In this document: positions 1 to 11,700 of the stretch, piece by piece
How the letters are laid out: every line of letters starts with the position of its first letter
How positions within the stretch are numbered: the first letter of the stretch is position 1
Assembly: GCA_026874595.1 (NCBI GenBank)
Contig: CM049315.1
Location: 16,186,164-16,250,163 of the forward strand
Reading direction: 5' to 3'
DNA length: 64,000 nucleotides
Source: Sipunculus nudus
Taxonomy: Eukaryota; Annelida; Sipuncula; Golfingiida; Sipunculidae
Notes under the pieces: model-generated
The model's database searches: none
What the model was told of the DNA's origin: nothing
The model's input: only the letters and a program-made list of their open reading frames with translations
Translations under genes and position numbers: made by a program

Positions 1-3000
1 TATATACTATTCTGCATGGCCACTGCAAGTTATACAAGTATTTTTTTTTTTATTTTTGTGTAAAGTAGAACCCATACAGAGGATAACTAATGTTTTATAG
101 ACACTTTGGTATTGAAGCGATTATATTCAGTATTACAAGTCTGTACAAGTCACACAGGTTCACTTCACATAGTTATGTCAGGGTACATGTTCCTCCTTCA
201 TTTATCTCATCTAAGGCACCTAATGCATCCCCTACTTCCCAACCTGACTCATAACAAGACTCACCTCCCCCCACCTCCCCCCCCCCCCCCCCCCCACTCC
301 ATTACAAAGTTTATCCAATGAATATTACACTTGCTAGCAATCCCAACTTTAAACTGGAGGCACTGTCTAATAAGGTCAATACCGTACCAATCATTTATTG
401 TTGGTGTGGACCAAAACCAAAATGCAATGGTTAAAAAGCACAAATACAACTGATCTTTATGAATCCTCTTGTCACCTAATTCTCAAGTACATCTGAAGAC
501 TGATCTCATTGGAAAATAAAGCACTTGAAATGCTTAAAAGTCCAAAAGTGAAGTTGTGCAATTTTCAGTTACATTGACTTTAAGCACCCAAAAGGGTCAT
601 GTTGTGTGCTGCAATATGTAGCTCTGCCATCACACAGTCAGTGTAACTCATTAAGAGTTTTGTTCATAAGTCACATATTCAAGGCGTGGTCATGCAAAAC
701 CATACCATATCATTATATTTACACAGTTATTTAGAGACACAACAGACGCAATGTGCACTTTACCAGCAATCAGTATAAACATATTTGTTCAAGTGACATA
801 GTAACAGACATATTTTCCCCAAAATTCTTGGGTTTTATGGGGCAGTGAGGTCAACTGGTATCCCAGAATGACAAGCATACAAATACATTACTAAGACAAG
901 CACACATTATAACCGAAATATTACAATAAATGCACACATCCAGTGGGGCATACAAAAACAATGTCAGGGAGAAATCACTGCCGCAATATGAAAACTGTTA
1001 TATCAATATTAATTACTTAAAAGTATTTATTTACCAAAACAGTCTTTCAGGCTATATAATACATCCTAAACCCTGAGAAAACACTCATATTAAGGTAAGA
1101 GTTGGAGGGCTTGCGCATGTGGGCTTTCATGGCGCCACAGCATTTGTCGTGTTTATACCGTCCAAGCTGCAACGAGTACATGACAAATATTAGCCAAACT
1201 GAGACCCAATGTAATCCCAACACAATTCACTCAGCCACCCTCCCTGCTAATGCCTAACCTCAAACATCCCATAATAAACAAGGCCCACATCGGCAGGCTA
1301 AGCTATTGTGGATGCTTTCAATACTAAATGAAACGCACTGCCCTCATACAAACGCAGGTAAGCCCTGGCCATTGTGGCTCTTTTGTCTGAAGGTACGTAA
1401 AGCAAGACACAGAGGTCAGCCCAAGCTCGTGATTGGCTGAATCACAAACACATCTACGGCACACTGTAGTGCCAACAATAAAGTTTTGAAAGCCTTGTTT
1501 GATATGGAAGGTTGCCTCAGTTTACACAACAACCAAGTGTCAATGCCAGTGAGAAGGGGTGCTATCCCTGCCATATGAGAGTCCCAAAGTGACCAGTCCA
1601 GTCCAATCATAATGTATTAATATTCAATAACCTTTTACATTCAGTGAGGTCTTTACACAGAAAACAATTGGTTCCTATCTATTTTTCATTTTGTGAATGT
1701 ACAATGTTCCAGCTGAATTGTGGGCAAAGCATCCACATAAGATTCCTGTGGCATGTTGTCCATGTGTGTTTTGTCTAGGCATGTTTTGTCCTTGGACATT
1801 TTGCCTAGCCCAGGATGTCACTCTTCTTGCAGGCTAAAGGCATTTGACCTCATGAAGCTCAGAGCATGGGTGTTTTAATTGTCCATTTGTGTTTAGAGTC
1901 AAGGTAACCATGTGAACAGAATCTGTTATTATTAAGCCTTCTGGATTTGAAGTTTCCCAAGCACAGAGATAGGAACAATCTAGAAGTCGAAGCCTGTCGT
2001 TATGATATTGGAGCTAATCTCCAAGGTTCTAGCAAGATATCACCATTCTGCCTCTGAGGACATTATAATGGACCAAAACATAAGTTTAAAGTTTTATACA
2101 ATTTTTAAAAAAATTACACTAAAATATAGATGACTCAGCCATGGCTTGGCCTAAAGTGTGATACACTAAGTCCTGTCAACAAAAATAACAACCCAGAAGA
2201 GATCTGTTGCCACTGTAATCATGTAATTGAATGGAACTGAGAGGTTACATAAGGACAGGCTGGAACCTATGAGATACATTTGCAAAGATACATCAAAGAA
2301 ATAAGCAAGAACAATCTTACCAGGGCTGCTGTTTTTGTGTAGTATTAAACACTAGGCTATTTGTGAACACCTAATAAAATCAGCAACACTAACCACAAGA
2401 CACCTAGTATATCTTAACAAACAGAAGTTCAAGATAATGAATAAATAGGCATCGGTCAAAGGCAACACATTTCTGCCTCCATAAGATTTTGATTGTGCCA
2501 TCAAAGAAATATAAGCAACTCTTCCTTGCCTCGGTACCTGATTACTCCACCAGATGTCAGGTCAAGTAGTAGTTTCCTTGGATTATTCTAAGAAACATAT
2601 GTACAAAAAGATAACCATCTGGATTGAGTAAAACTGAAACCTTTCTTTACCTCAAAATGTACTAATCACTACAAACTTGTTGAATAAATTCCTTTTAAAC
2701 TTTTGAGATATCGCAGAAATAAACACACCCATGACTGCCACCAAAAACTGTTTGCAGTGAGAGTAATGATTAAAAAGATCTCTAAATGGCCAAATATGAG
2801 GACATCTGTCACAATGTAACAATAATTTCTCATATATCATCATTTTCTAAGCACCCTCCAAAATGTTGAGCAAAAGGAATACAAACACAAAGTCAAATCA
2901 ATGAGAACAAAGACTCATAAATTGCAGTCATGCAGAAAATCAAAGAAATCTGTCCATTTTTATCATTAACCAATAGAAGGCTCCATCACCATTATTTGCG

Positions 3001-3249
3001 GCATTAACCACAAGTCAAGTAAAATCTGCCTTCATGGTCTGAAAACTACCAACAGATAAAATGGCCCTCACACAGTCAAGTGGTTTACCAGAAAACTCTT
3101 TTATGTACAAGCAGATTTGTGATGCCTGTATTTAACATACCAAGCTTTCATTCATGTGTTTTTGTCAGTGAAGTATATAGTAATCTGAATGACACATTCA
3201 AGGAGAAAAGGCACAAGGAGATAGGAACCACCCAACAAGACTCATGCAA
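1..3249. other. AT-rich non-coding stretch, probably intronic or intergenic
   Basis: No recognisable gene, RNA or mobile element was found. A C homopolymer lies at 277-295. Short ORFs here match what chance gives in AT-rich DNA. One small minus-strand exon-like segment near 1,080-1,155 is treated under the findings because its reading frame is G+C-rich and opens after an acceptor-like AG. Confidence 0.5.
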
Positions 3250-3482
3250 CTTACTGATATCAATAAGGACCCACAACAATCTGATATACATAAGGACCCA
3301 CAACATGAGACCCACAACATCCTGATATACATAAGGACCCACAACATCCTGATATCCATAAGGACCCACAACATTCTGATATCCATAAGGACCCACAACA
3401 TTCTGATACACATAAGGGCCCACAACATTCTGATATAAATAAGGACCCGCAGCAATCTGATATAAATAAGGACCCAGATATC
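3250..3482. repeat. Minisatellite, ~27-bp unit, about 8 copies
   Basis: Tandem copies of a unit built around CTGATATCCATAAGGACC followed by CACAACA. Units differ by a few bases, such as ATATCC, ATATAC and ATATAA, and one unit is interrupted. Stop-free frames on both strands through this stretch are products of the repeat, not genes. Confidence 0.9.
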
Positions 3483-4525
3483 AAATGATATCCATAAATG
3501 CCTACATAACATAGATCCATAAGAACTGGTCGTGTGCCAATCTGATGAAGTCATGAGACCGCGCCACAGGTCTAAAACCAGCAGTAAGAGAATCATCACC
3601 GTAAGTAGTTCATTGCAAGGGATCCTTGGGAGAATTTTTTGTCAGTTACATTAAGGTGTGCCTTATTTTAACACAAAGATTGCCCAATATTAATTTGGGT
3701 CTAAAGAATAAAAGATAAAAGACGGAAAGTGTCTGAAAATGAGAAAATACTATTTTATAAAATATTGATACATCTTTTGATACAGACTAGGATAATTAAA
3801 TCTCCGCATGAATTTACAGCTGTTTTCTTCTAACCTGAACAGGCACTGCAGGTCAACTGGTGCAACATGTGAGAGGAGCTCCTTGACTTTGAAGGCTGCC
3901 CCATTTATCACAGGGTGATTAACAGGGTTAGACACATGGGGAGAAACATGGGCTCCAAACACGGAAACCAGCAGATAGGTCAAAAAGTTACGCAGCTTAG
4001 GTCGCAGGGGTGAGAGCAACATCACTAGGAAACACAGCTAAATTGTGGGATATCCTTCCTAGCCACGCCAAAATCCAAATGATTAATAAATACAGAAAAT
4101 GCTACACCATGTTTCACAGAGAAGTGAGATATCCCCAAAACTAAGGCAAATCTGGAAAGGATTTATTAGTGTTTTGATGTGCAGGCAGCTATAAACTTTG
4201 ATAGTTTAGAAACAAGTCTGACACATGTTTGTTAATGTATTTAGTCTGTCCTCAACCAAACCTGTTACTTTCCCTGTGGGCATGAATTAGTACACTATAT
4301 GCTGTGAGTTTGAGACTGATATAGCTTGGCTTGTTATAAAATAAAGAACACACAAGAACCTCATTGTTTAAACATGCGTTATTTTGTGGGACAGCCTTAG
4401 GTAAATTTACAAACTGGTCTATAAAACCTGTTAATTTATGGTCGCATCTACTGAGGCAAGAAAATGCAGTGGGCATGATTCATCACATATACATATATTA
4501 CCTGTGGATAAGATTCTTGCAAAAA
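3483..4525. other. Non-coding or intronic stretch with two weak minus-strand exon candidates
   Basis: No recognised gene. Minus-strand frames at about 4,260-4,450 and 3,840-4,022 look somewhat protein-like and are flanked by plausible splice signals; see findings. Nothing else is supported. Confidence 0.35.
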
Positions 4526-4526
4526 A

Positions 4527-5325
4527 TATCCATCTCATGAATACAAAAAAAAAAATATCCATCTTATGAATACAAAAAAATATCCATCTCATGAATACAA
4601 AAAAAAATATCTATCACATGAATACAAAAAATATCCATCTAATGAATACAAAAATATCCATCTCAGGAATAGAAAAAAAATATCCATCACATGAATACAA
4701 AAAATATCGATCTAATGAATACAAAAAATATCCATCACATGAATACAAAAAATATCCATCTCATGAATACAAAAAATATATCCATCACATGAATACAAAA
4801 AATATCCTTCTAATGAATACAAAAAATATCCATCTAATGAATACAAAAAATATCCATCTAATGAATACAAAAAATATCCATCTAATGAATACAAAAAAAT
4901 ATCCATCACATGAATACAAAAAATATCCATCTTATGAATTAAAAAAAAAATATCCATCACATGAATACAAAAAATATCCATCTTATGAATTAAAAAAAAA
5001 TATCCATCCCATGAACACAAAAACATATCCATCTCATGAATACAAAAATATATCCATCACATGAATACAAAAAATATCCATCTTATGAATTAAAAAAAAA
5101 TAATCATCCCATGAACACAAAAACATATCCATCTCATGAATACAAAATATATCAATCTCATGAATACAAAAATAATCCATCTCATGAATACAAAAAGAAT
5201 ATCCAATTCATGAGTACAAAAAAAATATCCACCTCATGAATACAAAAAATATCCATCTCATGAACACAAAAAAATATCCATCTCATGAATACAAAAAGAA
5301 TATCCATCTCATGAACACAAACAAT
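4527..5325. repeat. Minisatellite of ~25-bp ATATCCATCTCATGAATAC units
   Basis: About 30 tandem units of ATATCCATCTCATGAATAC followed by a variable A-run of about 5-10 bases. A variant with GAATTAAAAA instead of GAATACAAAA alternates regularly in the middle, which suggests a higher-order unit. Frames reading MNTK-type repeats are artefacts of the array. Confidence 0.95.
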
Positions 5326-8300
5326 ATTTCATCCTACCCCAACCTTACCAAGAAAGTTTCTGTGTATTTCAAATGCAATTTTGCAAAAAAAATGCATTTT
5401 TTTTGGTCAAAATTTATAATTAAGCATAAACTCATCAGCCCTTTTTTGCCAAATACTGAAGTGATCCTGTAATTATTTTTTTATTAAGATAATTTAAAAG
5501 ATCCATCCCAATTTAACATAAGTTTATAGACATGATCTTCTAGCTAATCTGCCCTAATTCAAAAGGGCATTCTGGACATTAATTCAGTCTAATTAGATTG
5601 TAGATTTTGTTGTATTTGAATGTGTGATATTCTTGTGTAAGCCCTGAAACCCTTCCTTGTACCTACTCTGTAGAATAAACAAAATGTTTACATTCAATTT
5701 CTGTATAAATGGGATGGGCAAGAGTTCTTTAAACTAGGCTTATGTCATGTGTTTATTACATTATGCAATTTCTGTTTTAAAGTTTAATATTTGTTCAAGC
5801 CAGGTGAAGCCCGTAAAACCTGAGTGAAAACTGCAATTACATTGGCTAATGCAAATTATTGCACATTACAGTGTACGGAGTTCACTTGAATTTGTCTGGG
5901 TTATTTTGAAATAAGACAATTTAATGAAATAAAGTCTAACATGATTTGATTTAAACTATCTATACCACAAGATTAAAGTGAATGGCAATTGATTTTGTTA
6001 TTGAACATATATCACTGTATAGATAATACCATGTCTGTCAGTTCTGATATATTATATAATATTTTTAACATAATTGAATGAATAAATATATCAATTAACA
6101 GTATATACTTTTATAGGTGACAGTAGGTGTTTCTCTGAGGAGGGAATATACAAATTTTATGCAAGAGATAATTATATTAAAACAAATCAATTTTATGTAA
6201 ATAAATAATATGAATAAGAAAGAAAATTACAAATATTAACTTATACCAACATAGTACCACCATTCAGCACTTGCTTCACTCAATATTTAACTGTGACACC
6301 ACTTGTGCTTCAAGTGACAATTCCACATTCACAAATTGACACCCCAATTTACAGAATTCTTCCTACTCATGTGAACCTTAACGAACATGGACAAAGGTAA
6401 AGGTGCACTTTAAGGAAGGAGGTGTGAACTTCTTTAATCTCCATCCCGGTGGATATATGTGTTACTACTGGTCATACTCTGGAATGTGACAGGATAAATA
6501 CAGGGGGCGTGGACCTCAGCCCCTTCGCTGGGCTTCAAAATGATAGATGGCCTGGGAACCCACCGGGCCACCCTTTGGTTCACAAATTTCTACCTGGTGA
6601 CAACCTGCCCATATATAATAATATCTTGCCTATCTAGCTGAGGAATTTGCGCTTGTTGTGGGTTAGAGTTCACTAGAGAATCATGAAAGGATATAGTTAA
6701 CTATTGCTATTAGGAGAATTCCACGTGCAGCCTTCAGGTGCGCTTAATCTACAGTGTTCAATAGGCCTAACCCCCATTGGGAGAGCAAGTTTTGTTCATG
6801 GACAAAGCCTCGCTGAGGGTCTTCTGGGTGCATGCCACCGTAAAGTCTGGCGCAACTCAAGTGGCCGATTCTAGTACTTGCTTACACATACGTTATACTG
6901 AAACATCCTCCAGACATCAAATATTGCCTGTTAACTGCCAAACTTCTGCCCGCTAGCCACAAAGCTATCCCCGTTAAAAACACTGTGGGGCCATATTGTG
7001 TCATTGCACTAGCTGTATAATGCTACAATTTAATTCATCTGGTGTTACTCACTCAGACCTCTGTATATATTTCACACACTTCACATGTAGGTTTGTGGAT
7101 TTCTGTACCTGAGCCCTAAAGGTTAAATCTGCTGTTTTGTCGAATCATCAAATGACTCCACAGCTCCCCACAGGCAATGAACCCTCTTGAGTGCATGCAA
7201 ATATGTTAGGGTACACAAAAGGACTTAATCTCACTGATTATAATAAATAGTTACACTTATACTGTTTAAGAAATTATACGATTTTCCTTAATAATTCAAT
7301 AAGTAATCTGTTTAACAATTAAGTGTATGTCTCTTGCTCTTTGTCAATTTTTTGTCATCTTCATAATTTTCAAATTTTGTTCAGGTCCGCTGACTTTTAG
7401 TCATGAGCTATAGAATACCTAAAACATATCCTGTAGTGACAGAACTGGGAATATGTTTGAATTAATATAGAATGACATATACTTCAAAAACAGGGAGCTC
7501 ACTGAGTTATCAAGAATCATGAAGTTAGCATTACTAAGTCTTAATTTTATAAAATCACATGTATCAAGAGTTAGTGTAAAAATTTATGTATAAAAAAAGT
7601 AGCTGAATAGACAGGAAAAGGGAACATTTGAGAAAAAATATGTAAATGATACATAAGAGACGTTATTATGGATGTTTAATGATACCATCTAGACAGGTCT
7701 ACATCTGGGTGGCTCATCATAGGATGTGTGACATGACATAACATGTGCATAAAAAACACTCAAACATGAACCAGATGTAGAAAACATCACAAGAAAACAC
7801 AGATTCAAGTCATCTTAATACCCTTATCAGAATATATTCTTTCTGTTCTGAAGGACTATTACTTAAGAAGCTTTGATCCTTGTTGAGAGGGGAGGTGGGG
7901 GTCACCCGAGATATTCCCATACCAAGGTACTCGAGGGTTCTCAAGTCAAGTGGTCTCCATGCAGAAGAACTGCCTGGGCACACACTTCTTGAGCGCAAAT
8001 GTGTTACACAAGTCTGGTAAACACTAAAGGAAATACTTGAAGCAAGTCCCCATGATAAATCACGTTTCTTTCCTCTACTTGTCATAAGGTTCTAGGGGGT
8101 ACATGTCAATTATAAAACAAACTAGAAAGAACCAGGAATTTTATAATAGCTCCCAGATTCAATAACGTCTCTAACAGATACCACATTGATAGCAAGACTG
8201 AACATATGTTGTTAAATATATACAGGCCAGCTAGAATAATCTATCATGTGTTCTGTAACAAACTTATCTCATAACCCTTCCCCTTCCCTTAACATTATAA

Positions 8301-8642
8301 CTAATCCCCCCGTGTGCATGTTTTTTTAATTGAAAAGCATAAGACCAAACATATGTAGTAAAATGTATATGCGGGGACAACCTACAGTAATTTATCATCT
8401 ATCCCAATTCCACCTCTTGACTCTAAAGATCTATATGTTATTCTGGTTTTCTCTGGATATATTTTAGCTAAATGATGATGAATACAGATAGAGAATTGAA
8501 ACAGCTAGTTTGTAAAAGATTCCATTATATTACATTTTCAATTTGAGTCAAGTGGATCTAGACAAAATTGGATTTGCTGAATCAAATATATGCTGAATCA
8601 AATGATTTGAAAAAACATCACACCTAATTTTAATTGTATGGC
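5326..8642. other. AT-rich non-coding stretch with a G+C-richer island at 6.43-6.97 kb
   Basis: Mostly AT-rich sequence without recognisable features. Bases 6,430-6,970 are richer in G+C and CpG than their surroundings but hold no convincing coding frame; this could be an old transposon remnant. An exon-like minus-strand frame at 7,815-8,090 is discussed in the findings. Confidence 0.4.
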
Positions 8643-8788
8643 ATTCGACGTAATGAGCGCCCCTCCCCCTTCAGATTATTTTTAAAATATCTTTGGGAAA
8701 ATGGAAAGGATGAGATGCTTTTTGAGGTATAAAAAATATTTGTTAAAAATCAATTTAGAGAGCACCCAGGGTGCTCATTACGTTGAAT
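8643..8788. mobile_element. Short inverted-repeat element (MITE or snapback-like)
   Basis: The left end ATTCGACGTAATGAGCGCCC and the right end form an imperfect terminal inverted repeat of about 20 bp: the reverse complement of the right end reads ATTCAACGTAATGAGCACCC, two mismatches. The ~146-bp unit has no coding capacity, as expected for a miniature inverted-repeat element. I see no clear target-site duplication, so an old stem-loop palindrome is also possible. Confidence 0.55.
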
Positions 8789-11700
8789 ACAGCTAGTATA
8801 TTCACAAATGCCATTCTGTATCTTTGTTCTTTACCAATTATATACCTTAATCACACAGCAACTATTATAGGCTGTTTCCATAGTGAACAAACATGAGTGT
8901 CATGGTAACCAGGTCAAACTGTCATGGTGACTATTTTATTAAACCATATAAAATAAGTTTTCTGTGTATGGATATCAAATGGACATGGTACTACATGTTG
9001 TATCATACTATGCTGTCTACTTCAATACATCAGCATGATGCGAACAAATCAGGGTTGATTACATCTTATCCCTTAGCTTGACATTAAACCAGTCTGTAGT
9101 CTGAATGATTCTGAAATTACCTCAATAAACCTCTGCTCGGTGGATTTATATTTATTGAGGCAGGACAACAAACTACTGCAAGCTCCGGTGGTATGAATAA
9201 TTGAAAGAGCGGACATGGGAAAACTTTCCTTTTCACTTTGATCACAGTGACAGCAGCGTGGAAATTTCAAAAGCCATCAGTTCTGGTTTTTAAACTCGAG
9301 ATCCTTCTACATAGAATACCAACCAGCCAAAAGATATATACTGTGTCATTATATATTAATACATACACACAGCTCGTCCAAGCAAGAATAATTCATTTAT
9401 GTATATCCCTTTTGTAAAATGATTAATCTCACATTATGAACAATATCATCTCTTCAATATCAGAAGTGTAACACACATTATCTCTGTTTACTTAGGTGTT
9501 TAATTTGAGTAATGTATATAGACAGGCTTTGTTCACCATATTTATTCATATGTTCACCTGAAATTATGAACTGCATTTCTCAGGCATTCAACAACACCAT
9601 TTCCTGCATGAGCTAAGTGAATACACTGAATATTACTATACAGTCATTAGATTTTCTAATATCCCCCTGGTCTCCCACATCCTGTCAATATTGTGACCTA
9701 ATCATGACAGATTAAGGATTAACAGAACAATGGTTATGATATTTAAAGGAATTTAATCCTGTGTCTGTATTATACAGACCATTGTTTCAGTCTCCCTCTT
9801 CATGATATAACGTGACAATCAATTTTCAATCATAATAAAAAAAAATTTGAGTTTACCACCAGCCTAAGTGTTAAAGATTTCTATCAATAGGACTTACACC
9901 AGGTCAATAGGACATGAAAAAAATATCACAGTCTAATTATGTGCCAGTTATTTATAAACAAATTGGGCTACACAGAACTGATAATTCAAATGATGTAATA
10001 TCTAGTATAACTTCAAGATATATCATATAACTAAACAGCGACACAGGCAAACTTATTTCTGACTTTATCTTATCACCAAAGAAGGGGGACAATTAAGGGT
10101 ATGAAATACTTGCAGTGGCATTTAATGTAACTGTCTTGAAATATTTTTACAGAGAAATTACAATTTAGTCAACAGATAAAAATATCTGGGTAAAATTCTC
10201 CTAGACTTGGTTGAAACTAAATCTGGAAAATATAGAGCTCTGTAATTTTAAGCCTATGTTTAATTACTGGTACTACATGTTCATGTTCATTCTTCAGTGG
10301 GGATATTTCACTTGTTTGAAACCACAAATCAGATCCTTAAAATCGTGCAGCAGGAGCAGTCTTACAGGTTACTGAGGTTAGTCTGTAAGTGGTATAAAAT
10401 TCAGCTGCCCCTATCTGGCGCACTCTTGGGAATAATCCAAGAATGCTTGTTAAGACAGTTGACTGAAGCCTTAACCCTGTGTTACTATTTTCAACGCATG
10501 CCCCCAGCTGGGCCTAAACCTTTAATCAATGACTTTAGCATTTGTGTCAAATGCTTTGAAATGCATTTAAGTTAACATCCCATCATACTCCGTTCAGACT
10601 TTCTCAGGTCCCTATTGACTCTCTGTAACAAAAGGGAATTGAACACTTTCCTTCACCGGGTTCAAAACTGCCTGACCTGGTTACATACATGGGTCAGCAT
10701 TTATTACATGTAATTTCATATATGCCTGGCAATAAAATTTGACCAACTGACTAACTACCGGTCATAGCCTGGCACCATCTACAGTTGGTCTGTGTCTCAT
10801 AAAATTACTGTAATATGCCAGTTTTTACTTCATATTCATCATGCTAATATTTTTTTAAGATTTTTTTCTCTCCAGGTTTTGTGTAGGTTTCTTTTTTTCA
10901 TGTGATCTCATAAGAAACAAATTAGATGAAACAGGTTTAACATGTATGCCTTTTTAAAATATATGACAATCATATGATACTTGTCATTCGTTTGGGCAGT
11001 CATTTATGTCAGCATCTTCCTTGGTTGGTCTCAGTTCCATGCACCCGGAAGGTTGTTGATATTTGCTAACCTTTGGACGATTTATGAAGAACACCCAAGT
11101 CAGTATTGGTAAGGTGACTAATATGGTCATTTTACATAAAGGAATGCTCAGTTTGGCTGATGGGTTGACTTATTCGCAGTTTTATTTTTCGTGATTTTAA
11201 CCTTTTGCAGATATAATAAATTAAAATAGAAACAGAAAGATAAAATATAAAATCCTTGCAAATTCATGTGAAACTAACCATGGTGCATATATATATATAA
11301 AAATTGTTATAAATTAACATATAGCCACTCAAATCAATTTTTCCTTATAGCGAATCTTCTTTAATCTGAATTTCTTAATTTTGATAATTTACCTGTTCAT
11401 ATGCAAAATGAACTTATTGATGTTACCATGACCACAGAGGTAAAATATTTTCTATTTTATTACATACACAAGTTTCAAACTTTGGAATAGAAAAATTACA
11501 CTATTTACATCTATGCTCTGCTTCAAAAAGGAACAGAAAATCTGTCATGACCAGATCCATTAACCCCGGTTCTCAAAAACGTAAAGAAACAGGACAAATA
11601 TCTCAATACCTGTCAGGGTGGAAAAGTTTGCTAAATGACCCACCTCAAAGTGTCTCCACCTATCAACTGGAAGTTCTTTGTGTCATGTGACAAGGAATTA

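Noticed and set aside
3148-3599. Overlapping minus-strand frames of 86-133 codons
   Set aside because: Stop-free only because of the 27-bp repeat; open in several frames at once.
3840-4460. Assignment of the minus-strand segments to the repair protein MMS22L
   Set aside because: A faint likeness in spacing of LP-AV-Q and HPV motifs from memory only; neighbouring segments do not fit, so no name was given.
4591-5472. 157-codon and shorter frames made of repeated Met-Asn-Thr-Lys
   Set aside because: Produced by the 25-bp minisatellite; no start context, splice sites or homology.
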